Assembly: GCA_949128115.1 (NCBI GenBank)
Contig: OX421964.1
Span: 46,230,601 to 46,294,600 of the forward strand
Direction of reading: 5' to 3'
From: Anaspis maculata
Taxonomy: Eukaryota; Arthropoda; Insecta; Coleoptera; Scraptiidae
Length of the DNA stretch: 64,000 bases
A program made the translations under genes and the position numbers. The notes beneath the pieces are model-generated. The model made no database searches. It saw only the letters and a program-made list of their open reading frames with translations, and was not told the DNA's origin. This document shows, in pieces, positions 22,300-33,482 of the stretch; within the stretch, counting starts at the first letter, position 1; each line of letters starts with the position of its first letter.

Positions 22300-24340
22300 T
22301 GAAACTTAACCGTGTTCCAATAAATCATCCATCTAGCTTGCATCTAAATCAATGCCTTTATTGGGCAGTCATGCAGGGTGAGCCCTCAGCCATTAAAACT
22401 CTTCGCGACAATATTGAAATACTTGCTATTGAGACCCAGCAGCTTGTCGTAACTTCGATATACAAGCCGCCTGAAACAAACCTAACTTTGGAGGCGTCTG
22501 CAGATTTCAACTTCCAAAACGTCAGCTTTATAATAGGAGATTTCAGTTGACAAAGTACCACGCGGGGCTATAACGCAATTGATCTTGAATCATGGGCTGA
22601 GACAAATGACTTAGAACTAATTCACGATCCAAACCTACCATCATCGTTTAATAGTGTCAGATGGAGAAAAGGATACAACCCAGACAACATCTTTGTGTCC
22701 TGTAGAATTGCAGCACAATGTGAAAAGTTAGTTGGAGATCCGATACCTCGAACTCAGCATAGACCTATAATTTCGCATCGTTTGTGCTGTTACTAAGTCA
22801 GAACACGTACCAAGTACCGTCTAAAATGAAGTTTAATTTGAAAGAACAACCAACTGGAAGGAGTTCAGTGAAGACTTTGATGAAGACATAACAGATATCC
22901 CTCCACTGTCTGAGATGTATTACAACTTTATCCAGTTTGTGAATAAAATCTCAAGAAGAACAATTCCTCATGTATGTAGAACTCAGTAGGTATATACCAG
23001 AACTGTCTGATTACACCAAATCTATTCTGTCACACTATCAACGGCTTTTCGGGGAAAGATTCCTTTGGCAACAATGCCATACAGGTTGGTGATCAAAGAT
23101 TTAATGTTGGCAATTTCTGAAAGTCGTAGAGCAAGATGGACTAACTTGATTGAGACCCTTGACTCCTCGACATGAAGGTGAACAGTAGACGGGCATGGAA
23201 TTTCTTGAAGAACCTCAGTGGTGATAGTACGAAATCGAAAAACAACTTCATCAATGTAACAGCAGATCAGATGGTAACTCAGGTATTACTGAATGGTGAA
23301 ATGCCAAAAGCACCTCATTGTCGAAAGAACTGAGAACGGATAGTATGTCAGCCGATAAACGAAAACTATTTCTTGAGCAACCTTTCACCATATCTGAACT
23401 TGAGGCACCCATATCCAACATGGAGTTTGACAAAGCAGCAAGCATTGACGAACGAAGACTGGAACAACTCAAGAAATTCGGCCAGGATATTTCAATGGTT
23501 ACTAAGGCTCATGAATGATTGCGTTTCTAATATGCAGATCCAGAAGACATGGAGTCAAAATTCGTATAGTAACATTATTGAAACCCGGGAAGGATCAAAA
23601 TGATTCAGAAACAGTTTTCGATCCGTATCGCTGCTCTGTCACATTCTTGCAATCTTGGAACGTCTAACGCTCAATCGAATCTCGGACTTTTTGAAAGGTA
23701 ACTTCTTCCCACATCAGGCAGGTTTCCGCCAGAGAAAATCGTGCAGTGAACAAATTATGAACCTCACCAACACATTGAAAACGGTTTTGAACTAGGAGAA
23801 ATCAAATAAATGGTTTACCTCAAGAAAACGTCTTTGCACGTGGTCCAAGCGTCATTGCATTATACGAACGACGAGACGGGACGATGAACGACTAATCAAG
23901 GTCTGACAATACGGAGCAGTTCATTTATGCCGATGACACAGCCGTTGCTGCTCAAGGCTCGAGCTTCGAAGAGGTTGAAAATAACGGAGACTTTAAACAC
24001 GCTGCTTTCATAATATGATGCCAACTACCTTAAGCCAAATCCTAAGAAGTCATGGGTTTGTGCTTTTCATCTCAACAACAGAGAAGCCTGACGACAGTTT
24101 GAAATAACGTGGTATAGAGGCAAACTGCAACATTGTCGGATGCCCAAGTACCTCAGTGTCACGTTTGATCATATGCTAACCTTCAACTGCATCAATACTA
24201 AAGGACAAGTCTGCGTTCAGAAGGCCATCATCAGAAAACTGATCAACAGAATTTTAGCGCCAATCCACATTCACTGAGAACAACATCATTAGCGTTATGC
24301 ACATCTGCCTCAGAAATCGGAATACGCAGCAGCAGCAGCA
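22300..24340 (+). pseudogene. Decayed non-LTR retrotransposon ORF2 (endonuclease/RT) inside the LTR element
   Basis: Broken frames read in order as a LINE polyprotein. An endonuclease part with TSIYKPPE and IIGDFS (22430-22550) is followed by SSFNSVRWRKGYNPDNIFVS (about 22640-22700). RT-like pieces follow: HQAGFRQRKSCSEQIMNLT (about 23710-23770) and the catalytic box FIYADDTAVAAQGSS (about 23930-23975). A downstream segment contains CAFHLNNRE and PKYLSVTFDHMLTF. Stops and frameshifts separate the pieces, so it cannot make a protein. It is unlike the intact LINE at 56-61 kb in sequence. Confidence 0.8.
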
Positions 24341-24591
24341 GTATGTGATAGGACCATTCTATTGCATGCGAAATAAGTGGAAGTAGCTGTAAACGACACA
24401 CAAACGCGCGTTTGATAACAGGATGTCTCAAGCCGATGGACAATAATATGAATGAATGAATAAATTACAAAAATATAAGTAACCCATGCATGGTTAAAAA
24501 ATAATACACTCCAAACCATTTAACCATTCCCAAACACGTGGTACGCCTTTTTCATTCAGTTCAATTCAATTCTATCCCACTTCTGATAATT

Positions 24592-25626
24592 TGTAGGACG
24601 ATAAATTTCTGTAAGTCAGGGAATGCCGGAAGGGCATATCGTTACTCAAAACGATAAGTAAAACAATGATTGAAATTAACGTCTTGTTCCAATAACAATC
24701 AACTTTACAATTTAATGGAACAATCCAACAATCTTGAACGCAATGGAAGGCGGCGGTTTGGTCATGGTCATGGTCATCTGGTTCTGAAAAGATAAAAATG
24801 GGTTTGAGCATTACGCTACTCTCATGAATTGATCTCAGGTCAATTCAGTATTTAATTCAACTTCAACTCAGTCTTGAATCATTATGACTTTAAAACAATT
24901 CCACTCAGAGCCTTGAATCAATATGACTCTGGAACATTTCCGCTCAGCCTTACTAAATACGCGACTTGGCCTTCTATAGGCATTATGGAAACATCACGTC
25001 ATAAATACCAGCCATAGTCAAGTAAACACCGTGATAATGAAACGTGCAATGGTACCCCCAACGAGCACCTGTTTCCAATACCACATCACGTGTATCAAGC
25101 GTGATTATCTCATTCTAGGTTTGTCTCACGGGTGATCACCTCCGATACCAATAACCTGACCCGTGCCGATTCGTGCAGTGAAGCCAGGGGATACTCGCGC
25201 AAGGCTTTTGAATCCAGCCACACAGAGCCATTCGCTAATCCCGCATCGTGCAATAGGGCCAGGGGATAGTCGCACATGGCCCCTGTAGCGTATTAGCGCA
25301 ACTAATCCCGCATCGTGCAATGAGGTCAGGGGATAGTCGCACATGACCTCTGTAGCGTATTAGTTCAGACAAAACCTCCGTTTACTCTGTATAAGCAATG
25401 CTGAGGTTTTCATATTCAATTATTTACATAGGCACAATCATCTACAGTAAACAAGTAGGTATAAGCTCGTGAGAAGACTCACCATTTGGATGTTGACAGC
25501 TTCGTAAATTTGTCACAGGGAGAAATGCACCTTGTCATCAGTAACTATGCATTATTTCTACACACAAAGGTAAACAAACACAATCAACTGTTGCGGTCAA
25601 TTGTTATAAAAAATAGGTGTCTTACA
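24592..25626. repeat. Long terminal repeat, right copy
   Basis: It is identical to 20183-21217 apart from one substitution seen by eye (C at 24940), at a constant offset of 4,409 bp. The near identity means a recent insertion, or recent conversion between the LTRs. Confidence 0.85.
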
Positions 25627-25630
25627 CTAC
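25627..25630. repeat. Target-site duplication CTAC, right
   Basis: It matches CTAC at 20179-20182. Removing the element and one copy gives a continuous flank reading GTACCTAC followed by TTATAAATAG. Confidence 0.7.
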
Positions 25631-26412
25631 TTATAAATAGGATCTTGGATCTAGGATTTGGATCTAAGCTTCTGTTTCCAGAATATTTTTACGTATTTCG
25701 CGTACGGCTTTGTTCATAATTGAGACGACTGTTTCAAAACACACACTGTTTATCACTACGTACTACAATAAATACACGCCACCAATTATTTACACTTGGG
25801 AATATCGCTGAGACTACTTCGCTTTTATGGCACTTGATCACTTCCAATTTATAACTGACTGCGTAGGCGGAGGACGGTGCTTATATATGCTTTCGATTAA
25901 TGTTCCCGAACTTTCCATCATCCTTCAGCAAATTGCACAGTACTCAGCATATGGTTTCTGGACGACTCTCGAATAATCACACACCTTTCGCGTGCTTGCC
26001 GTGTGTTCTGGAATGTCGGCGCCTCCGCCAATTCAGCTGATGTTTTCTGATCGATCGTTGAAATCTCCCCATTCAGTTCCACGGGCAAAAGCCTTCACGC
26101 GCGCTCTGGAAGGCACCAGTAGGTAGTCCGCACTTGCAAACTGCGACCAATGGAAGAGTCTAGAAAGATCACGTGTTATCCAGAATCGCCCCTCGTAACA
26201 ATTTGATGTCGGAATAGCTATCAACAATGGAGTTTGATCGGTATCAGTTTAACCAGTGCATTTAAACAAATGGCAACGAAGTGCATGAAGTAGGTAACCA
26301 CCGTCGACTACACTGCAACGAGTTCCACTGTCACCAAGTTCTTCAGGTGTAATACCTACTTGGGAAGAACTTCTGAAGAACTGATTTTGCAGTCTTTCGC
26401 ATTGACCCTTCA
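25631..26412. other. Unique non-coding flank
   Basis: Starts with short repeats of GGATCTTGGATCTAGGATTTG. No gene is recognised. Confidence 0.35.
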
Positions 26413-26739
26413 TCAAAAAGAGCCAGGTGGCCTTGTAAAGAGTTCGAAACTGAGATACTCTTTCAAGTCTTTCTCAGATTTCATCATGCAAACTATCCGC
26501 GTGAAGAGTTGCTGCGGGTTTCCATCAGGAACGATTTCATCGCAGACAACAATGCCACCCCGAACTGATGCGAGCGGCTTTTTCCTGGAGAGCTTCACAT
26601 CCCCGAACAATTTTCCAGTCAAGTCTTCAAGTCTGACGGCTGCCTCACCTGAAGCTTTGGCTCTGTCACAGTTAGTAGCAGTTAGTACTGTCATCACCAG
26701 CAATCCCAGAAGCCAGAGAGCAAAGACGATCTGACTCTG
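26413..26739 (-). CDS. Candidate exon of a small secreted protein (uncertain)
   Basis: An open minus-strand frame ends at 26413. Its N-terminal part reads IVFALWLLGLLVMTVLTATNC, a plausible signal-peptide hydrophobic core. About 80 mostly polar residues follow, containing GKLFGDVKLSRKKPLASVRGG and two cysteines. The only in-frame ATG (26694) falls inside the hydrophobic stretch, so a real protein would need an upstream exon. Possible AG acceptor sites lie near 26739. No homologous family is recognised. It could be an exon of a salivary or other secreted protein, or chance. Confidence 0.25.
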   Translation of the reverse strand, partial: QSQIVFALWLLGLLVMTVLTATNCDRAKASGEAAVRLEDLTGKLFGDVKLSRKKPLASVRGGIVVCDEIVPDGNPQQLFTRIVCMMKSEKDLKEYLSFELFTRPPGSF

Positions 26740-29721
26740 CAGTTCTGTAGACCACGGAGAGTGGTCTTCCAGCCAGGCTTTGGAAGTGTGTTGACGTCTC
26801 GTGCATCGCGCTTCCGGCGAGAATCCCCTAGTTCAACGTGCTGCTCTGAGGATCCTCCTTTTACCTCAGTCATCTTTTCCAAAGAATCACACACCTTCAT
26901 GCAGGCAGGAAAGGCCACTATATAAAGTATGCCAGCGTACTGTCCGTTATTCCTCTTCCACGTGTAAGCCCACCTTGAACTTTGAACTGATGCATTGATC
27001 TTGCTCGATCCACATATCCATCTATACTCCAGTCCATGGGTCAGGTGTACGACGCACACTGAAGAATTTCTCTACTGTGAACCGCTTGAATTCAGAGAAT
27101 TGAATCTTATAATCGAAGGCCTACAGTAATTTTTCCTGGGAGGAATAACGACACAGTATCTGATACTACGTATGTGACTAAAACATCAGCATCTTGAGCT
27201 TCTTGGAAGATTCCTTCAGAACTAGCGGATCTTATAGCATTTACCTGCATCTTACATGTAACCTGATAGATAAATTATTTCTCTTAACAAGATCTCAAAG
27301 AATTTTCGGTGCCTCCTCTTTACACACTAGCCCGCAGCAAAGTTGATAGCTCACTCTGAACCATCATATTTCCATCTTCAAGAGGCAAATTACAAAAACC
27401 GCAAACGACTTTGTCTGCCATAACCTATCATGGAGCGCAGGACGTACGCGATCAGCGGGTTGATCACCGGTATTTGATCATTCTCGGTCACGAAATGTGA
27501 GCCACCTGAAGCTTTCTCTTCAAAAGCTGGCTCAAGGTTTTTTTTGTCTTGTTGTATATGTTCATGCTCTTCCATATTTTATTATCTACATTGCCACTAT
27601 CACTATCACCAGCATAGATTGCTAGAGGTGAGTGAAAAAGATGCAACATCAACAGCAACAGTTGCAAAAATTTTACACTTCACACCCACTCCACTGTGAG
27701 CCATGGCGGATAAATTTCTAAACTTGCAAAATGCATAAAATGACGAGCAACATTCTCATTACAGCCCTGTAGCTCTGTAACGGGTGACGCTAGAGAGAAC
27801 GTAAATATATCAATGGAAAGCCCAAAATATAACAAAAATGTTTATCCTTGTACATTTCACACCCGAGTCTTCATATAACCGCCTCGGCGTAATTTCGGAA
27901 AAAACTCTTTTTTTAATTGCCGACAGTACCAGGTCAGCAAATTATTTACTCAATAAGCATTGAAACATCTTGAATACAAACGAATATGCCTGCCTCTCTG
28001 AACCTTTTTTGGTCATTTCGATACCAATTGGACCAACAACAACCATTTTACTGCAGTCTATAGACAGATCACCAAATTTTGTGACTTAGTCCCTTCTTGC
28101 ACCGAAAAAACAGGGAACCGAGGAGGAAGAGTAGGGGATTTTTTTGTACGTGCTCTCCTAGACCAAAACTACAATCCTGCAAATTTTCAGATTTACGTTA
28201 ATCACTTCCGGGTACTTGCTGTATATTGACTAAAATTCCTGGACGTGTTCATCTGTTAATTTATGAAATGACTGAAAAAGGTTCCACTTCCTCCGGTGGA
28301 CCCTCCAATCAACTTGATCCTTTCTATATTTGCCGGTGAAACTGTGTTAGACTTTTACAAGAACTGAACTGCCTGATCAAGATACACCAATGTTGATTTA
28401 CAAAAAATAACTCTTATTCGGAATTTGTGATTGCACGGACCTAATTTCATGAAAAAATATTTCCGGAGAGCACCGACGCATATCGCCCGACCATATTGCC
28501 GATGGCGTTTGTCGAGTTCTATACATCTAATTATATGACTACGCACATATAATTGAAGACAGGTGTTAGTTATGCTATCCACTCCTTCATATGTATAGAC
28601 TCGGCACAAAATTCAAATTAATTTCGAAGTACGAAAGTAATTATTAATTTTACCGGAAACGTATAGAAATCGTAACAAAAACTGTACCTGATGACCTGTT
28701 GGGTGCGGTCTTGCGGATTACTTGAGCACTTTACCACACCAGTAACACTAAACCAAAAGTTGAACGAAAAGTTTCCTTCCTACATTACGACTGATTAGAT
28801 GCTCATTTCATTTTGCCTACCAAGTACATGGACTTCCTTGATTTCAACAAAAATTTCATCGGTAACTATATTCCTGACCTAACTGTGCGAACTAGCGTTA
28901 GGTGAGTATGAGCACCAGCTTATCTTCGCTCTTTAACCGCAGAGAAATTTGCAACCTGATAATCAATCGTGCGGTGGAAAGAAAGGTGTGCTATTACGAA
29001 TATATATTGTCCGTTAAAAGTTCATGTCAATAGTTTAGAACAGTTGCAGTATGTATATAAGTTGCAGTTACAGTATACAGTTGCAGTATATAAACAAATC
29101 ACATTTTCCCAACATTTTGGGTTGCGCGAATCAAATAATACAAAACAACATAAATATGGTGTTAAACTCTAGAACATAGTAGAATTGAAATTAGGTAAAA
29201 CAATACTTTTGGTACAAGTGATTCCTTAAACTATACCTAAATGGAATTTTTCAATGTGCTCGCTGCGATGATTTTTTACAAAAATATTGGGAAAAATCCT
29301 ATAGTATCCATTCACAATTTACATTTTTTTATGGAATCTGTTTGATAATATTACCTTGCAAATTTCATATTTATACTTCTACTACAGGAATCATGAAGAT
29401 GAATAAGAAAATAGTTCAAATTCTTGACAGGCTGGAAATTGGCTCAAAATGATCATTATAGTTCAGGTTATATAATCTGTAGTTGAAGACGAAGCGAAAA
29501 GTTTAAAACTTGAAGGACTCGGCAGATATCTTCGATGGATTTTTTTTATCACTAGGCACGCTACGGTAACTCCAGTTTTCAAAGTTGGAAGGCATGACGT
29601 TGTTTTCGCATAATTATACTTCAGCTCAGAAGCCTCCACCCTTTAATGAAGGCATCCACCTTTGTAAATTATCACGACATTATGAATATTGTCACAAAAC
29701 TTGCTGGAGATCTCAAAGTGC
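26740..29721. other. Unique non-coding stretch
   Basis: About 3 kb without a recognisable gene or repeat. Frames up to 121 codons (26694-27059, minus) overlap others and show no domain. Microsatellite-like TTGCAGT repeats occur near 29043-29090. Confidence 0.35.
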
Positions 29722-29890
29722 GAATAAGAGACACATCGAACAATTGGCGGAGGTGTCGTTCTTCGAGAGCTGATCGGAATATTCGCGAAGCAGATGCACT
29801 TTTCTAGAGCTCTCGCGAATGGACTGCCGCCCAATGCTGAAATATACCGGAACTACAATGGAAGCACTAGAACCTTCGAGATCTTTTCGG
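29722..29890. repeat. Dispersed repeat, copy 2 (related to 5305-5466)
   Basis: GAGACACATCGAACAATTGG, GGAATATTCGCG, GCACTTTTCTAGAGCTC, TCGCGA and AACCTTCGAGAT occur in the same order as at 5305-5466, at roughly 70-75% similarity by eye. A 173-codon plus-strand frame (29794-30315) starts inside the repeat; its ATG lies in repeat DNA and no domain is visible, so I do not call it a gene. Confidence 0.5.
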
Positions 29891-30611
29891 ATGAAGCTGA
29901 AGTAGTGAGCAGTGGAAACAGTGAGCATCACATCAGCAAATTTGGAGAGAGCAACATCTATATATGCCGATCAGCTTTTAAATTCAGCACTAGAACAGTA
30001 ATTTTTGCACGCCAAGTTGGCCATTCTGCGATATTTGGGGATGTTCAAATTTGTAATGTTGGATCAGTTTTTCCCCAGACGACCTTGAATTCGTACTGTC
30101 AATCGAGTACAGCGCTGTTGCAAGATTGTATGTATGCTCTGTTTTTGACTGCAGCTTCAGTGTCCCATATGTCCTTCCAGTGTCTTTTTACCTCGCAATC
30201 TGCAGTATGGAGTTCTTTAGCTGTAATTCAGGTTGGGCGTAGAGGGCTCGGCACTCTGTCGCTTACTTGCCATTCTGACAAGATAACAGTCATAACAGTT
30301 AAGACAACACTGTAGCGGAATATGATGCAAGGAGACGCCAGAATTGGCATTTCATGTCAAAATTTCCTAACCTCACTGGACTTCGCCACAAAAAGCCCGT
30401 TTTCACGTAACTTGGTCTGTCAGCGTCCGTTACACTCTAGGGAACATGGCCAACCGCGTTTTAATTTCTACTGAATTTAAAACGTGATCGGCATATAAGT
30501 GCAAAGACCTACGTGATTTGTGACCTCCGCAGTTCAAAATAGTATGTGCTTAAACGTTTGTATCTCCATTGTGAAGGGGTTATTCCGAGTTGTGAACCGC
30601 ACCACGCAATA
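29891..30611. other. Non-coding stretch
   Basis: The rest of the 173-codon frame runs to 30315, then no feature. Nothing is recognised. Confidence 0.3.
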
Positions 30612-30857
30612 ATTTGTACCAGGACTGCCACACTGCCGTGATTGCCCACTTGACTGCTGTGACTGCCGACTGGACTGCCGTGACTTCATGTTGACTGCCG
30701 TGCCTGCTGGTTTGACTGCCGTGCCTGCTGGTTTGACTGCCTACTAACTGCCGTGACTGATGCCCACTTGACTGCCCACTTGACTGCCGATTTGACTAAC
30801 TGCCTTGACTGCCTGTTGACTGCCGGTTCGACTGTCAGAAATTTGTACCAGGACTGC
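30612..30857. repeat. (GACTGCC)-based minisatellite bracketed by a direct repeat
   Basis: Runs of TTGACTGCC, GTGACTGCC and GCCTGCTGGTTTGACTGCC repeat irregularly over about 210 bp. The array begins and ends with the same phrase AATTTGTACCAGGACTGCC (30612-30630 and 30839-30857), so the whole looks like expansion within a duplicated segment. Minus-strand peptide runs (SRQSNQQARQ) are artefacts of it. Confidence 0.8.
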
Positions 30858-31029
30858 CGACGGTGGTTTGCCCCTCGGGTTATTCTCAAGGCAATATTCG
30901 CAACAAGAATAATTACCTACAATCGTTCGAAACAGCGAATGATAGAAAGGCAGGTTGTGCGAAACGGAAAGCAAATGGACGATAAGTGGCCAAAAAAGTG
31001 ACAAATACGTACAGAATACAGAAATGCTT

Positions 31030-31347
31030 ACAAAATCCGCGAATACAAAAAAGTGGCACTTGACAGTTGACAAAATGTGGCTTGAAACAATGTGTTTTGT
31101 AGTATGTTGCCAAGACATTTTTACTGTCTCCATGGAGCTTTAATTTACGCACTTAATGAACTCACTTGATCACCTGATGCCTATAAGCACAAAATCCGCG
31201 AATACAAAAAAGTGGCACTTGACAGTTGACAAAATGTGGCTTGAAACAATGTGTTTTGTAGTATGTTGCCAAGACATTTTTACTGTCTCCATGGAGCTTT
31301 AATTTACGCACTTAATGAACTCACTTGATTACCTGATGCCTATAAGC
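31030..31347. repeat. Tandem duplication, 2 x 159 bp
   Basis: The segment starting ACAAAATCCGCGAATACAAA at 31030 is repeated immediately from 31189, with a single difference seen (GATCACC against GATTACC). Near identity means a recent duplication, or a possible assembly artefact. Nothing coding is evident. Confidence 0.9.
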
Positions 31348-32597
31348 TACTCACTGTTGTTGGACGGATGTTTTCAAATTGGGTCGAATAGCAGGTAGGT
31401 CCATTAAATTCCGTCGTTATTCTCATTTCAAGATGATTACCCTGCTGGTTATTCACGGAGTATCACTCACTAGACAAGTGGACAACCATTCAGCCAGCGT
31501 TTTCACCCGACTTACCATTCGCCGATAATAACCATCCTTGTTTATAAGTGGATAGGTACCTACTAAACGTAATATGTTTCATAGGATGACATCCAAGTAA
31601 TAGTTGATAATAATATTCCCTGTTATGAGATCAACTATTATTTTATGCGGCAATTATGTTAACATTTTGATATTGAGCAAGAGCAAGATTTCCATTTAGG
31701 TATGTTCTGTGCATAGCAAGCAAGAAATGCGATATAAGTAACTGAAACCAATATTGTGCAAAATGGTAATGTACGATTTTTTTCACCTCTATTATTATGG
31801 CAAAATATCTAAACTTTTTTTACAAAAAAAATAAATAAACTGGGGTAGTACGCAGAAATGGAGATGAAAATGTTGATAGTATCCCAATAATGATTTCAGG
31901 TGGGTGAGAGGTCGTAGGTATCGATAGATATCGCAAGTTTCGACAATTGTTTCGTAAACCTACATAATAATTATCAACTTTAATTCTATTACTTGCATAT
32001 ATCGAAAAGACCTTAGATATATCCTTGACTTCTGGATTAGTATAGTGTTGAGAGAAAAAATGGTACAAATGATAAGCCATTGTACAGCTAACAGCTAACC
32101 AGGACAACCCACAACCTCAACCACCAACAGCAAAACAATGGGTGATGGGTGTGCAAGTTGCCAAACATGTCCCAATAATCGAGATAGAAAAACAAAGTAT
32201 ACCGTTGTCAACATTGTGATCGACTGATCGCTATAACTATTTGCCTGGAACATTCCAATTTTTCTTGTAATGATTGTGTGTGATTTGTGATTGACATGTC
32301 TTTTTTCTGATTTTGTCATTTCGTTCTTGTTTTTTGGTCTTTATAAGTTTATGGTTTATGGTTTTTTAATGAAATTGGCATCCTATAGCGTTATTTTTTT
32401 CTGTTAAAATCATTTTTGTTTGTTTGTGCAATAATCATATGTTTCATTATCTTTTGTTTTCTCATAGAATCAATTCTTTCATGTGCAACAAACTGTACAT
32501 CAATGTTATCGATGTCTATGATGGATACAGTACAGTACCTATTCCCAAAAGCAAAATCCTGAAATCAAATTGCTGTGTCAATAATAGTTGTTTATAC
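31348..32597. other. Unique AT-rich non-coding stretch
   Basis: No gene or repeat recognised. Includes TAGGTACCTACTAAACG near 31553. Confidence 0.35.
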
Positions 32598-32716
32598 AAC
32601 AAGGGACTAAAGTGGATTTTTAATCCCGGGGGTGAAGTTTGTTGCTCGAGGGCCCTTTGGGCCCGAGGGCAACAAATCACCCTAAGGGATTAAAAATAAC
32701 TTTAGTCCCGTGTTGA
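32598..32716. mobile_element. Small hairpin element related to the FB-C centre
   Basis: CAACAAGGGACTAAAGTGG begins an arm of about 58 bp that meets its complement at GGGCCC and ends at CTTTAGTCCCGTGTTG. Inside are GTTTGTTGCTCGAGGGCCC and its complement. The same plan (GGGACCAAAGTGAATTTTT, GGGCCCTCGAGCAACAAA) forms the centre of FB-C near 15920-16025, so the two share an ancestor. Another short GGGACTAAA/TTTAGTCCC hairpin is at about 34820-34846. Confidence 0.75.
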
Positions 32717-33482
32717 ATACAAGACTTTTCGCAATACCGGAATATTTTCTGAAACCGAGGAATTACAAAAAGAAATTCCAGTTTTTGGTACTTTCAATAA
32801 ATAAGAAGGCTGAATCGCTAAACGTAGGTACCTATAGCAACCATAGCAAACTGAAGTGTGTTGTCAAACAATGAATACAAATTTGACGTTCGAAATTTTC
32901 TACATGGGCATTTTCAGTGAAAATGTATGAAGATTCCATTCCACAAGAAGTTTTGAACGAAGCCTTCCAAGCGAAGAAAAATCTGCAGCCGAAGTCGCTT
33001 GGTTTATGAATCGAAGAAATCGCTAATATTGATTGACAAGGGAACAAACAACTAAATCCATGGTGGAGGCTCCAGATGGTACTTACCTTATACATTGGTA
33101 CGTAACTACCTTCTAATCAAGATACATATGTAGATCCGCAGTTCGAAATAATTTATAAGTACGGTTGAAATTATTGTAAACCCCATTTTTTAGTGAGAAC
33201 CTAATTATCCTTTTTTTTTAGGTTGCTGTATTATTTGGACTTTGTGGGGCGTTCAGGTGAAAATTCCCTATCATATGGCGAAGAGATCACCATAAGAGAT
33301 TCAGAAGAACGTTGGTCCGTGGTGCACACCTACGATGCTTTTCGCAATGCCGAAGTTATTACAATAATATTAAAGATATTTGCCACAATTGAAAAACATA
33401 GAAACAAACTTTTATTGCAGGTACGAGATTGAAGATGGATACAAATACCTAGAATACATAATGTAGAACATCAATAAATAAC
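32717..33482. other. Non-coding stretch
   Basis: No gene or repeat recognised. Confidence 0.3.

Larger units (their letters stand above)
20183..25626. mobile_element. LTR element (5.4 kb), apparently non-autonomous, enclosing a decayed LINE
   Basis: Two direct repeats of 1,035 bp (20183-21217 and 24592-25626) start TGTAGGACG and end GTGTCTTACA. They therefore have the TG...CA ends of LTRs, and the whole is flanked by the 4 bp duplication CTAC (20179-20182, 25627-25630). By eye the LTRs differ at one base, T at 20531 against C at 24940. The 3,374 bp interior has no gag, protease, integrase or LTR-type RT that I can see. It holds a broken LINE ORF in plus orientation. On the minus strand the base run just inside the LTR (TATCAGAAGTGGGAT) resembles an initiator-Met-type primer site, and the opposite end is purine-leaning, so the element may lie on the minus strand (weak). 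The young LTRs with a dead interior fit a LARD-type element mobilised in trans. Confidence 0.85.

Noticed and set aside
29794..30315. 173-codon plus-strand frame
   Set aside because: The ATG lies in a dispersed repeat and no domain, splice or promoter evidence supports it.
30686..31133. Frames with SRQSNQQARQ repeats
   Set aside because: They are translations of the GACTGCC minisatellite.
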